Below are positions 1 to 10,687 of a DNA stretch of 64,000 bases, piece by piece (positions within the stretch are counted from its first letter, which is position 1; every line of letters begins with the position of its first letter). The notes beneath the pieces are model-generated. The model made no database searches. It was not told the origin of the DNA and saw nothing but the letters and a program-made list of their open reading frames with translations. Source of the DNA: Symsagittifera roscoffensis. Taxonomy: Eukaryota; Xenacoelomorpha; Acoela; Convolutidae. The translations under genes were made by a program, and so were the position numbers. The stretch lies in the NCBI RefSeq assembly GCF_963678635.1, contig NC_087070.1, forward strand, positions 39,542,397 through 39,606,396. The letters are read 5' to 3'.

Positions 1-378
1 TGCAATTTTATTAGTCATTTTTTGTTTAATTGTTTTTTTTTTAAATTTTTTGCTTCACTTTTGATCTAATATCGGAAAATTCATTTGTACCAACAAAAAA
101 ACTGATGACTGCGGGTTTCAAACTTTTTTGCAAGTAAAATTTGCCTGCTCAGGATTTGAACTTCTGACATTTTAAATTCCAATTTAATTTAGCCAAACTA
201 CACTACATTTTAGGAGAAAGGAGTTTTAAGTATTTATTATGAAAAATTTCAGAAACAAAAACAAAAGCAAATGTTTTTTTTTAAAACAAAATGCTCGCGG
301 CTATAAAAAATACTGCTAAGTTAGGCTTCAGTTAACATTAATTTTAAATAAAGTTTGAATATAATTTATTTATGCTTC
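1..378. other. AT-rich non-coding left flank
   Basis: This stretch is AT-rich with homopolymer runs and has no convincing reading frame. It ends at the CTTC that is duplicated on the far side of the LTR element. Exons of a plus-strand host gene lie just beyond that element, so this flank is probably part of the same intron; that is an inference, since no upstream exon is seen here. Confidence 0.6.
375..378. repeat. Left target-site duplication of the LTR element
   Basis: CTTC immediately precedes the TG of the left LTR, and the same four bases follow the CA of the right LTR at 19273-19276. A direct duplication of 4-6 bp is what Ty3/Gypsy and retroviral integrases make, so this marks a single simple insertion. 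Confidence 0.85.
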
Positions 379-788
379 TGGAACCTGATCTAAACTATAT
401 TTTATGATTGGATAAATTAAATGTTTTACCAATGTAAAGTATTTAATATTAACCAATCACGATCCATCTAACTAACAACCCACTGATTTGTAAGTGCTGA
501 AGTTACTTGTAATTTCAGCACCAGAGAGATTTGAATTTAACTTAGAAATTAGTTGCACTCTCCCGAGTACTTCAGCAGCCGCAATAAACCAGTATACCCT
601 AGATCTATTGAGCCTAGCAGAGACTAGTTAAACAACCTGAGACTAGATAGTATAAGAGTAAGATTAGGATCGGTATTAGACTAAGAAGTTGCACGAATCT
701 ATCCGGCCGAAAATAAGATAGCGTGACGAGCAGACGGTGTACCCTATCCGAAATTACTCTATGAGTTATACACTCCAGTCCTAACTCA
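379..788 (+). repeat. 5' long terminal repeat
   Basis: A direct repeat of 410 bp begins TGGAACC and ends ACTCA. It aligns end to end with 18863-19272 with one substitution seen in the first third. It has the canonical TG...CA termini and one AATAAA. An antisense frame inside it (614-841) recurs in the other LTR and is not taken as a gene. Confidence 0.95.
583..588 (+). promoter_or_regulatory. AATAAA polyadenylation signal in 5' LTR
   Basis: AATAAA lies about 205 bp into the LTR and recurs at the same offset in the 3' LTR. It is the obvious candidate for defining the R/U5 end of the transcript. The transcription start was not identified. Confidence 0.5.
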
Positions 789-790
789 TC

Positions 791-800
791 TGGTGCGACC
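791..800 (+). promoter_or_regulatory. Putative tRNA primer-binding site
   Basis: TGGTGCGACC starts two bases after the LTR end. It begins with the TGG that pairs with the CCA end of a tRNA, in the position expected for minus-strand priming. The matching tRNA was not identified by eye. Confidence 0.6.
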
Positions 801-875
801 ATAAGTCTCGAACAAGACCTTAATAGATTAGAATTAACCAAAATAGATTAGAAATTAGACAAAAACATTTCCAAA

Positions 876-1109
876 ATGTTATACGACAATAATTTAATTG
901 AAATGTCTCTACGACTCAATAGATCAGAGCCAATATTCCGAACCATAACAGAACTACCCGGAATTGGAAGAAGACCTCGAACCAGAGACGACTTACGACA
1001 AAGTAGAAACTTGCCATATAGTTATATGATAGTTCGGCAAAAGCCAGAACAAACTTTTATATTTAGAATACTACCCGCAATGAATTTAGATTTCCATTTG
1101 CAAACATAA
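876..1109 (+). CDS. Small basic leader ORF, function unknown
   Basis: A 77-codon frame starts about 75 bases after the primer-binding site, early in the element's transcript. The middle has several Arg residues (RRPRTRDDLRQSR). No signal peptide, zinc motif or membrane segment is visible. The start context (AAAATG) is acceptable. It may be a regulatory upstream ORF, a small accessory protein or a chance frame, and the sequence alone does not decide this. Confidence 0.25.
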   Translation: MLYDNNLIEMSLRLNRSEPIFRTITELPGIGRRPRTRDDLRQSRNLPYSYMIVRQKPEQTFIFRILPAMNLDFHLQT

Positions 1110-1437
1110 AACCTTGAAGTTACTCTTCAAAATCATTTCAGGCGCTAAACAAAATTAATAATATACAATAACGATTGATAAAAAGATCTCAGATCGTTTT
1201 CCTAAATTCTGCAGTATTATACAAAACATGTTTGAAAAATATTTATTGGAAAATAAAAATAAAAATTAGTAGCATGACAGTAAATGGTTAGTAATCATAA
1301 ATCATCCTGTTGTTCCAGCTTCATCACCTAAAACATAACAGCAATCATCAACTCACTAATATCACAAAACACTAAATCTTTCCTTTACACAAATTTAAAA
1401 TTTTATTAAAACTTAAATTCACTTAATTTTAAAATCA

Positions 1438-1522
1438 GATCATCAAGGCTTATCCTTGGATCTTAAATCATTTTCTACTTAATTAAATTTCAAATTTGAT
1501 CATCAAGGCTTATCCTTGGATC
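1438..1522 (+). repeat. Duplicated 25 bp hairpin-like leader motif
   Basis: The 25 bp at 1438-1462 recur exactly at 1498-1522, 60 bp apart. Each copy holds CAAGG and CCTTG separated by a short CTTAT spacer and can fold into a small stem-loop. Duplicated stem-loops in the leader of an LTR element can serve RNA dimerisation or packaging; that role is conjecture here. Confidence 0.6.
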
Positions 1523-2007
1523 AAACAGAACAACTTTGTTCTCCCCCACCCACTTAATTAGTGTCTAACGACCTCAAACGTCGATTCACTACCCAACCCT
1601 TTCTAAAGACCTAAGACTAATAGAAATTTTTAAACAAAACTAATCATTCAAATTAAGATAAACAGTGAAGAACTTCGGTTATTCATCCTTCACTTGACCC
1701 CCCCTCTTACCAGACCCAGGATAAATCTTAGACTTAGTAAGTTTAAAATAGTATCTAACGAACTACTCGCGTTCTAATTATACCTGAACCTTGTGGATCG
1801 ATTTACTATTCTCCAACCCTTGAACACAATCACTACCCCTAAGTAAGATTAAGTAAGTTAACACCTTAGCTTATATTAGTCACGAGAAAGTACAAATCAT
1901 TCTCCGGAATAGATATACTTTTCTCTCCAACCCTGAACAAATAGACCCAGGTGAAGCTAACCAAAAATCGTAAGGACTAACAGTTTAAGCAATTAGAATT
2001 CACTTAA

Positions 2008-2505
2008 CACCCTTTTGCATCCGTCATCCTAAACCTTACGTCATTTAAAAACCTAGGAAATAAACAAACAATCGTTTTACACAATTGTGAAATAGATAAC
2101 AAAAAATACGACCTTGTAATCACACCTCATACACAAACAGTAGGATACATTCGAACAAAACGACAAACACTAAAAAGAAAAATAATAACGAAACAAAGAC
2201 AAATAACACGAAAAAGATTTTCAAAAAATCGAAACGCATTTTCAGAATCAGAAATCAACAGTTTAGACGAACTTTACAAACTAAAAGAATCAATAGATAA
2301 AATTTGCCCAATTCACGATCAATTATATTTCTCTGACTCAGAAACAACTTCAAATTCATCACAAAGAGGAAAAAGAAGAATAAAAAAGCAGTACAAACAC
2401 AAACCAGTACATTTATACAATTGGAATCAACCAATTCGACACATTAATAATTACATATTAACAGTCATCGAACGAAAAAATGAGCTCAACGCACACCCCA
2501 GGTGA
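2008..2505 (+). other. ATG-less open stretch overlapping the gag start
   Basis: A frame with no internal ATG stays open for about 165 codons and overlaps the first codons of gag-pol in a different frame. Its translation looks protein-like: a Lys/Arg-rich middle (KRKIITKQRQITRKRF), then an acidic Ser-rich piece and a second basic patch. If it is translated, it would need a spliced-in start or a non-AUG start. Chance openness is possible because the region is A-rich and stop-poor on this strand. Confidence 0.3.
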
Positions 2506-5500
2506 CGAAACTCCAGATGATGATGAAATCTTTCCCTTTATAGTAGATGCAACTACTGATAGAGGACAACACATATTTTGTAAAAATTTACTCTTAAATT
2601 TATTTGAACCCGGAATCAGTCCATGTAAAACAGAGTTCCCAGATGTAAAAATCAAAAGACAAATCATAGACCACTATCTAAAAGATATATGCAACATAAC
2701 ACAACAGTATGGAATCTACTCCATAGAATTCACCTCACCAAACCATAATCATAGGAAATATACAATTCAAACAGACGATCTTGATTTAAAATTTTCAAAA
2801 GTTTTTTCAGAATATATAAAAAGCATCCAATACCATAACTCACAAAGAGCAAACTCCATTTTCACTAATGAAGTTTTCGCAATAATATATAGTTATATTT
2901 CGATATTAGAAAACGAAATCCCAATAACAAATGTCTCACCGACAGAAACATCTAAACATTTAAGAGTACGACATGAAATCACACTAGTCTCTAGTTATTT
3001 AAACATTATTAAAGAAAATTTCACGAAAGATGAAGTTTCACAACATACAAAACACGATCTACAAAAAATTTTGGCATGGTTCATAATAGATTATTTCACA
3101 CACAATATTGATTTAATTGCACAAGCAAGAAAAAATTTTAGACCCCAAAATTCGAACGATGATACCGCTATCACAGAACAATCAGATTATGTTTGGGACC
3201 CCGAATGGTCTCATCACGCATTTATAAGCTTCCCACAATCAATCTCAAGTCAAGCAATAAGTACAATATCTTACATAAGAGATTATGTAAGAGTAATACC
3301 CTTAACAATTGATGCAACACCACTAAATTATAATACATTTCTGCCCGATACACAAAATAATAGTTTAAACTCTACAGTCATACATAACGAAAACCTCAAT
3401 GGAAATAGGAATCTTACTCAACAAGATATCCAGACACCATCACACTTCATAAATGAAGAAATTGTACACACAACAACTACACAACAAAGTATTTCACCAA
3501 TACGTCCAAATTTGACAACACCAAGAAATACAAATCCTTCACAAACACAAGTAACCTTACAATCAACCGTTAAACCTTCGGTTGCTCCAAAATATTCACA
3601 TATGGATTACCAAACATACAGACCCATGACAATACCATCAAAAACACGCAAAACATTCAATAGAAACAACTTTGCAGACCATAATTATAATTATACACAT
3701 CCATCAAAAACAAATTACCAACCACGAAGAAATTTTAACCAATATACAAGATCTCGAAACTGGGATAACCCAATGGCCCAACCTAATTCAATAAATTTCC
3801 AAACAAATCCTCCACAGGATCACAGTGAAAATTACCCATTTTTTCAACAAAATAAAAATAAAAAACAAACATCTTATCAAATGGATTATTTATCCTCAGA
3901 TGATGATTTCTTACAACCAGACATATTTGCACCATATACTCAAGAATATCGTGGACAAGGAATACAGAAAACACGTACAAATCATAGGAATTTTTCTCCA
4001 CAACCAATAGATGCACAACATCAACAACCAATTCAACAACAAAATCTAATTAATACACAATCTTTTCAACCAATTCAACAACAAAATCCAATGATTGCAC
4101 ACTCGTATCAACCATCACAAATGCAAAATGAAATACCACTCCCATATTATCTCCAACAACATGAAATAACAAGAAACCAACTTTCAAATTTTTCTCAAAT
4201 GCCAAATGCAGCAGAATCATTACAAATGACAATGAATCCATACCTTATGGGTGGATCATCAATAACATCAAACAAACCTTTAATGGTTTTCACAGGAACA
4301 GACCCTGAATACTCTGTAGAAGATTATTTAAATGCAGTAACAGCAAACTTGATTTTAAACATTGGACCTGAACCAATTAATACGCCACTACATCAAAACT
4401 GGATACATCGACGCACAGCGTTGATACAAACAACCTTAGATGGCGCAGCCCAAAAATGGTTTTCAGTACTACCTCTAGAAATAAAATCAAACTGGAAAAG
4501 GTTTACACAAGAATTTTCAAAAATGTTTGACTCCGAAAGAAACAAACAACAACAAAGAGTTTTATGTAATGAAATTCGCAGATTACCAAACGAAACCATC
4601 AAGCAATTAGCAGTAAGAATCGAAACACTAGTTCGAAAAGCATATTCACTAAATACACACGACTATAAAAATACAAAGATGACAGAAATCTTAATGATGA
4701 CCTTAACACCACAATTAAGGAAAATAGCAATAAAAAAGAGAGCATCCCATCCTTCCTCAATTCGAGAACCCGATTTAGATTTTAGAAAACTAGTAGACAA
4801 ACTAGAACAAGCAGAAATCACAATGAAACTAGAAGAAACGGAAAATCTGAAATTACAATACGTTAACAGAATTGAAACAACTTCCACTAATATTAATAAT
4901 ATACAAGAATCAGATACAGACCTCGTTGAAAAAATCACTGAAATACTCAAAATTTATGAAAAGAACCCAAACTTTAAAGGCAAACTATCTTTCAAAAAAT
5001 GGTGTAATTATTGCCGACGATACGGACATAGTATTTCCGAATGTAGACAAAAACAGCAAGATAGTCAAAATAAACCTCAAAAATACAAAGAACCAAATAA
5101 GTCATTTTATCAATATATGAAGAAAGATCAAAATCTGCCAAACAAAAATCTATATAGCAACAATAGTTCCGGAAAACCACTTCCGAACAATACAAGCTAT
5201 ACAAGAAATCAATCCCCATATAACTCAAGTTATAGAGGAAGATCGCCAGAACGAAGAAACACACAAAATACATCACAAAATCACTACAATAGACCAAATA
5301 GTAGAAATAACTACTCCAGATCTAATTTAAACACAACACAGTTTGCTTCTAGATCTAATTCCCAATCACGAAATAGATACTATCAAAACAATCAATCACG
5401 AAACTCATCATACAATAGAAATAGAAACTATTCCAATAATCGAAATAGAAGTTATTCAAACAATCGAAGTCAATATTATCCAAATAACCGATCAAGAAAT

Positions 5501-8500
5501 AACTCATATAACAGATCAAACAGCAATTATCAAAATAGATCGCGAAATAATTCACAAAATCGACATTCAAGTTATAATAATCGTTATAGAAATTATTCCC
5601 AATCACCACACCAGAATAATAATCACTATAATAACTCTAATAATCGTCACAGAAGTAGTACACCTAAACATCAAAGACAAATCAATCAAGTACAGTCTAA
5701 CCCAGAAACAACATCAGACCCTCCAGGTATTGAGGACACAGTAACTGATACGTTACAACTCAATCAAATAAATTGTACATCATCAGATTCAGAAAGCGAC
5801 ACAGAAAACACTCTTTCTATCAATATGATAAAAGTCGAAAATGACTATGAATCTGTCATATATGAACAACCTTTTTCATCACACATATATGAAAATCAAT
5901 CAGAATTTCTTCAAAATTATTACACTACACCCATAAATTCCACACCAACGACGCAAGAACCGAATGCAATTAACACTAAAAATCAACCCAATAAAAATGT
6001 CAAAACAAAATGCTTGAACACAAACCACATCTATCAAAATATACAAAAAGAACAACCCAAAGAAAAAATTTGGACAATACCATTTCTCTTAGAAAGCCCA
6101 AGAAACAAAGAATTTCAACCACCAGACCTTGAAATTGATTTTTTAATTGATTCAGGAGCAGAATCAAACATAATAAACATTCCCACATGGAATGAAATAA
6201 AAACTTTACACCCAAAGCTAACACCTCTTGAAACCTCCAGTAAGCTAGCAACAGCACAAGGATCAACATTGATGAACTACGGAAAAATCCAATTATTTCT
6301 CCTCCCCACTAGAACAATGGAGCAAAACAAAATTCTAAATAAGCCATTTAAACAAATATTCCATATCACTGATATTAAATATAATATCATTGGAATACCA
6401 TTTATTTCGAAGTATATACCAACAATTAACATCCTAAATAGTAAAATATTAATCAAAGATAAGTATACAAAAACAAAAGAAACATCCTTAACATTTTTTC
6501 AAAGATTAAATAAACAACCACCATTCTTTTCAAAATTCTACCCGATATTTAACCAACAAAGAAAACACCTAAAACCACTATCAGGAAATATCTATAATTT
6601 TTCAATTAAACAAGTTCACCAATATGATAAGGAACAAAACAAACAAAAATTTTATATGTCAGATTTTGAATTCAAACCTATTCATAAATTTTTCAAAATC
6701 ACAATCTCTTCAATAAAATATTTGAAAAATTCAAATACAGATATCATTTCCTTACATGTTTATAATAACACACCTTACCAAGTAACATTACCTTTAGGAC
6801 TTTTAGGATATTGTGAAACCAACGCTACAATATCACCAATACACGAAAAAGCCTATCGCGTAAATAATATACTCCAATTATTAGATATTTGCCAATCTAC
6901 AATTCTTAATGAAGAATTATCGATAAATAATATAATAAGTCACGAAAACAGAAATACGGATTATTTCACAAAAACTCCATATTTCAAACCTACATTCAAC
7001 ATAAGTAACTACACAGAAGACCAACAGAAATTTTTAACAATGTTTAATTTCCAACATTCACAAATAACACAAGACGAATTCGAAAAGTTAGCCAAACAGC
7101 TAATTAAATATTCATCAGTCTATGCAACATCAAAATTCGATGTTGGCAAAATCAGTTCATCACTACATCTCCCATTAAAACCAGACGCAGTTTTCAAAAA
7201 ACAGAGAGCAAGTAAAGTACCAATTCACTTACATGATAAAGTAAACAGATTACTCGATATTTTAGAACAATACAACATTATATCACCAGTTAATAAAGAA
7301 GAACAACCAAAAGGCAACACATTTATCAACCCCGTTATTATTCTAGCTAAAGGAGAATCATTAAAAATCGTTCTCGATGCTAGATACCTCAATTCACTCA
7401 TAGATGAATCAAAATGTAATTGGCCCATTGAACCAATACAAGTTATTTTAACAAAAATAAACGGCAAATACTTAACAACCGCCGATATGAATAGTGCATA
7501 CAATCAAATGCCACTAGATGAAGAATCACGACGTTTAACACAATTTGTTATCGGAAACCAACAATATGAATTCAACCGCTTATTTTATGGAATATCCATA
7601 GGACCAGCAGCATTTTCAGCTTTTATGAGCAAAATTTTCAGACCACTAATACTCAAGAAAAACGCAATCACCTATCTAGACGATGTTTTTATGCAATCAC
7701 AAACAAAAGACGAAATGTTCAATGTTTTAGAAAAATATCACCAAATACTTCAGAACGAAAATCTGAAGGCAGCCCCTGATAAATCACACTTCTTTTTAAC
7801 AAGAGTTAAATTCTTAGGACATAATATAGAAAGAAAAACAATCACTCCATTGAAATCACGCATTGACGCTATTCAAAAACTTCAACCACCAACAAATAAA
7901 AAGAAAATCCAAGAATTTCTTGGAATGTTAAACTTTTTAAGTAAATATGTTTATAAAATGCAATTATATCTACGACCATTTTATAACATCCTTAGACAAC
8001 AAAATAATTTTGAATGGAATACAGAACATCAAGCACGATTCGAAGAAATAAAGAAACTTTTAACTGAACAAATTTCAAACACAATTCCAGACCCTGATCA
8101 ACCATTTTATGCAATGTGCGATGCTTCGAACTTTGGCATCGGCGCAGCACTATTACAATCACATAATGGTACAAATAAAATGAACCTAATATCAGCAAAT
8201 TCCCGATTATTCACTCAAGCAGAGCTACGACTCTCAACTCTAATGAGAGAATGTACAGCCATAATATATACACTGACAGAATATGAATTTCTGATACTTG
8301 GATCAAAACATCCCACAGTTTTATTCACAGACCATAAACCAATCATCTTTCTCTTTACACAGAAATCTAATCCAAACCACCGAGTTTACAGATTTCAACT
8401 AATTCTAATGAAATTTCCAAACTTACATATAGTTTGGACTGCAGGAAAAAATCTTGCAGTACCAGACACCTTAAGTCGAAATACACCACCTGAATTACTT

Positions 8501-10687
8501 ACACGAAAAACAACAGTTGAAATACCCAAAAACATAAAATTCTACCTTGCAGAAAACGAAACATCACCCCGATTAGAATGCAAATATGCAGTAAAAACTG
8601 ATATTGAACAATCACAAATAAATAGTTTACAACATTTCCCACTTTATTTAGATTGTCAAAATAATCATTATGAAGTTGATCTACTTGGAACATCAACTTT
8701 CAAACCAATCCCATATTCTCAATGGATAAAAAATAACACCCAACAAAAACGAACAAAACAACACCAAACTAAAAAAGACCATTTTCCACTAATTAAAAAA
8801 GAAAATTTAACTGACAAAGTAAATTTATCAGGACCACAAACAAACGATTCAAAACACACAATAAATCAAGTTTTCGACCTTCATGACCCATTAGATACAA
8901 TACCCTTATCTAAATTCGAAATTGAAAACATTTTTCTCCCTCCAACAGAAACAATTACAATTTCAACACTAAAACAATACCAAAATCTTGACCCAATAAT
9001 TAGACAACTAAAATCATGGCATAAATATAAAACTAAACCTACCAAAGCAGATTCAACCATTCTAGGCAACAAGACACTCCTCCGATATTTTCGCAAATTT
9101 AATAACACAACAATTAATGAAACCACAGACCTTTTAGAGTATAACTTAAACGAATCTACAGTCCCCTGTCTTCCTTTAAGTATGATTCTCATCGCTTTTA
9201 ATATCTCACATACACAAAATATTAAAGGACATTCTGGATCAGAAAAAACATATTCAAACTTTATACAAAATTTTTACTTCCCAAATGCACCAATCTGGAT
9301 AAAAGTACTATGCAATGATTGTATAGTATGTCAACTGAATAAACCTTACCCAAATCAAAAACAAATAGCACAAAAACAAGATTTTAAAGGACAAAGCTTG
9401 TACTTTAATCACCGTATCTCATTTGATACTAAAGGCCCAATTTCACCCTCATCAGAAGGAAATTCCTACATTATGGTAATTGTTGACGCATTCACACACT
9501 ATGTAGCACTTAACCCAGTACCACATTGTAACGCTTATTATGCGTATACAACACTTTATGAACACTGGATAGCAAAATTTGGACTACCAGAAATTTTAGT
9601 CACAGACAACGGTACAGAATTCATAAATAATGAAATAATAACACTATGTCATTTATACAACATTAAACACAAACCACGTACATCTCACGCACCTTGGACA
9701 AACGGCTTAGTCGAAGGTATGAACCGTTCATTACAAGAATATCTTAGATGTATCATCAACGGAAATGATACAAAATATACCGAATGGTCAGCAGATGTAA
9801 AATTATTTCCCTTAGCATATAATTCACAAATTACGACAACTCTAGGAATGTCACCATACGAAATGGTTTTTAACCAAAAGCCACGCAAACCAATAATGTT
9901 TACAGCAAATTCTCATAAAAACGCACAAGGTTATTGTCAACCAAATAAAGATTCAATTTGTTATAACCTACCTTTACATACACACGATGAAGATCATTTT
10001 CATCACCCACAAATTCTTAAACTAGCCTCCGGTACACACACCGAATGGATTCTAAATAGAGATAAGAAACACAATGAAATTTATCAAAAAATAACAAAAA
10101 AGTTATTACAAAGACAAAACATTAATGAACAAATCAATTCACGTTTTACACCAGCTTCCGAATTAAAAATTGGAACATTTGTTTTGATACCTAATTTTAA
10201 TACTCAAAAAGGAATTTCTAAAAAATTACAACCCCTTCGAAAAGGACCATACCAAATAATTGCAAGACCCACTGATGTCACATATAAAATTACCGACTCA
10301 AACAAAAAAGAAATCGTTCAGCATCGAAATAACCTATTACCTTATTACCCAAAAGAATACGCACTCCGCGAATTAACTCAATTATATTCTTTCACAGGAT
10401 TAAAAATCATTCAAAACGAACCACATCTGAAAAACACAGAACAAAATGATAACCCCACCGAAAATCAAAACACAAAACCAACCGCCACCAAAAACAATAC
10501 ACAAAACCATAAAGAATTCCCAAAACAAAGAAAAAATAGAAAAATGACAGAACAAATAATACCCCAAGAAGAAATCGACAAATCAGAACATAGAAAAACA
10601 ACAAGACTCCGAAATCAACCACGTAAAAACTACAAAATATTCATCCCCCAATCTAAAATATTAAAGAAAGTGGAATTTCAAAAGTAA
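2480..10687 (+). CDS. Gag-Pol polyprotein of the Gypsy-type element
   Basis: This single 2735-codon frame holds Gag and Pol without a frame change. Residues 1-600 are Gln/Asn-rich with no recognised domain. About 610-820 fits a retrotransposon capsid (PEYSVEDYL, AAQKWFSVLP, RRLPNETIKQLA). A CCHC zinc knuckle (CNYCRRYGHSISEC) lies near residue 842, followed by a long Asn/Arg/Ser repeat tail that looks RNA-binding. Protease has DSGAE at about 1224. Reverse transcriptase has the first catalytic Asp near 1669 (TADMNSAY) and YLDD at 1732. RNase H begins near 1881 (CDASNFGIGA). Integrase has an HHCC finger near 2244-2283 and D2316, D2376 and E2412 with the typical 35-residue gap. A basic tail ends the protein. 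The Gag half is far longer than usual. The frame looks whole. Confidence 0.93.
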   Translation: MSSTHTPGDETPDDDEIFPFIVDATTDRGQHIFCKNLLLNLFEPGISPCKTEFPDVKIKRQIIDHYLKDICNITQQYGIYSIEFTSPNHNHRKYTIQTDDLDLKFSKVFSEYIKSIQYHNSQRANSIFTNEVFAIIYSYISILENEIPITNVSPTETSKHLRVRHEITLVSSYLNIIKENFTKDEVSQHTKHDLQKILAWFIIDYFTHNIDLIAQARKNFRPQNSNDDTAITEQSDYVWDPEWSHHAFISFPQSISSQAISTISYIRDYVRVIPLTIDATPLNYNTFLPDTQNNSLNSTVIHNENLNGNRNLTQQDIQTPSHFINEEIVHTTTTQQSISPIRPNLTTPRNTNPSQTQVTLQSTVKPSVAPKYSHMDYQTYRPMTIPSKTRKTFNRNNFADHNYNYTHPSKTNYQPRRNFNQYTRSRNWDNPMAQPNSINFQTNPPQDHSENYPFFQQNKNKKQTSYQMDYLSSDDDFLQPDIFAPYTQEYRGQGIQKTRTNHRNFSPQPIDAQHQQPIQQQNLINTQSFQPIQQQNPMIAHSYQPSQMQNEIPLPYYLQQHEITRNQLSNFSQMPNAAESLQMTMNPYLMGGSSITSNKPLMVFTGTDPEYSVEDYLNAVTANLILNIGPEPINTPLHQNWIHRRTALIQTTLDGAAQKWFSVLPLEIKSNWKRFTQEFSKMFDSERNKQQQRVLCNEIRRLPNETIKQLAVRIETLVRKAYSLNTHDYKNTKMTEILMMTLTPQLRKIAIKKRASHPSSIREPDLDFRKLVDKLEQAEITMKLEETENLKLQYVNRIETTSTNINNIQESDTDLVEKITEILKIYEKNPNFKGKLSFKKWCNYCRRYGHSISECRQKQQDSQNKPQKYKEPNKSFYQYMKKDQNLPNKNLYSNNSSGKPLPNNTSYTRNQSPYNSSYRGRSPERRNTQNTSQNHYNRPNSRNNYSRSNLNTTQFASRSNSQSRNRYYQNNQSRNSSYNRNRNYSNNRNRSYSNNRSQYYPNNRSRNNSYNRSNSNYQNRSRNNSQNRHSSYNNRYRNYSQSPHQNNNHYNNSNNRHRSSTPKHQRQINQVQSNPETTSDPPGIEDTVTDTLQLNQINCTSSDSESDTENTLSINMIKVENDYESVIYEQPFSSHIYENQSEFLQNYYTTPINSTPTTQEPNAINTKNQPNKNVKTKCLNTNHIYQNIQKEQPKEKIWTIPFLLESPRNKEFQPPDLEIDFLIDSGAESNIINIPTWNEIKTLHPKLTPLETSSKLATAQGSTLMNYGKIQLFLLPTRTMEQNKILNKPFKQIFHITDIKYNIIGIPFISKYIPTINILNSKILIKDKYTKTKETSLTFFQRLNKQPPFFSKFYPIFNQQRKHLKPLSGNIYNFSIKQVHQYDKEQNKQKFYMSDFEFKPIHKFFKITISSIKYLKNSNTDIISLHVYNNTPYQVTLPLGLLGYCETNATISPIHEKAYRVNNILQLLDICQSTILNEELSINNIISHENRNTDYFTKTPYFKPTFNISNYTEDQQKFLTMFNFQHSQITQDEFEKLAKQLIKYSSVYATSKFDVGKISSSLHLPLKPDAVFKKQRASKVPIHLHDKVNRLLDILEQYNIISPVNKEEQPKGNTFINPVIILAKGESLKIVLDARYLNSLIDESKCNWPIEPIQVILTKINGKYLTTADMNSAYNQMPLDEESRRLTQFVIGNQQYEFNRLFYGISIGPAAFSAFMSKIFRPLILKKNAITYLDDVFMQSQTKDEMFNVLEKYHQILQNENLKAAPDKSHFFLTRVKFLGHNIERKTITPLKSRIDAIQKLQPPTNKKKIQEFLGMLNFLSKYVYKMQLYLRPFYNILRQQNNFEWNTEHQARFEEIKKLLTEQISNTIPDPDQPFYAMCDASNFGIGAALLQSHNGTNKMNLISANSRLFTQAELRLSTLMRECTAIIYTLTEYEFLILGSKHPTVLFTDHKPIIFLFTQKSNPNHRVYRFQLILMKFPNLHIVWTAGKNLAVPDTLSRNTPPELLTRKTTVEIPKNIKFYLAENETSPRLECKYAVKTDIEQSQINSLQHFPLYLDCQNNHYEVDLLGTSTFKPIPYSQWIKNNTQQKRTKQHQTKKDHFPLIKKENLTDKVNLSGPQTNDSKHTINQVFDLHDPLDTIPLSKFEIENIFLPPTETITISTLKQYQNLDPIIRQLKSWHKYKTKPTKADSTILGNKTLLRYFRKFNNTTINETTDLLEYNLNESTVPCLPLSMILIAFNISHTQNIKGHSGSEKTYSNFIQNFYFPNAPIWIKVLCNDCIVCQLNKPYPNQKQIAQKQDFKGQSLYFNHRISFDTKGPISPSSEGNSYIMVIVDAFTHYVALNPVPHCNAYYAYTTLYEHWIAKFGLPEILVTDNGTEFINNEIITLCHLYNIKHKPRTSHAPWTNGLVEGMNRSLQEYLRCIINGNDTKYTEWSADVKLFPLAYNSQITTTLGMSPYEMVFNQKPRKPIMFTANSHKNAQGYCQPNKDSICYNLPLHTHDEDHFHHPQILKLASGTHTEWILNRDKKHNEIYQKITKKLLQRQNINEQINSRFTPASELKIGTFVLIPNFNTQKGISKKLQPLRKGPYQIIARPTDVTYKITDSNKKEIVQHRNNLLPYYPKEYALRELTQLYSFTGLKIIQNEPHLKNTEQNDNPTENQNTKPTATKNNTQNHKEFPKQRKNRKMTEQIIPQEEIDKSEHRKTTRLRNQPRKNYKIFIPQSKILKKVEFQK

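Larger units (their letters stand above)
801..2007 (+). other. Long 5' leader of the LTR element
   Basis: About 1.2 kb of AT-rich sequence lies between the primer-binding site and the first long open stretch. It holds one ATG-started frame of 77 codons at 876-1109, with a basic, Arg-rich middle. No family is recognised for it, and it may be a chance frame or a small leader protein. Short motifs recur in the leader, including a duplicated 25 bp hairpin-like element. A packaging signal or splice donor would be expected in such a region, but none was pinned down. Confidence 0.5.

Noticed and set aside
614-841. Antisense frame in the 5' LTR
   Set aside because: A related frame occurs antisense in the other LTR (19098-19355) with a different N-terminus set by the flanks. 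It is an LTR shadow with no domain.
3783-10622. Minus-strand frames inside gag-pol
   Set aside because: They are shadows of the A-rich plus-strand coding sequence and have no recognisable product.
2480-10687. Copia or BEL/Pao assignment for the LTR element
   Set aside because: Integrase lies after RNase H, which excludes Copia. The RT and integrase motifs (YLDD, TDNGTEF) read as Ty3/Gypsy rather than BEL/Pao, though a tree would be decisive.
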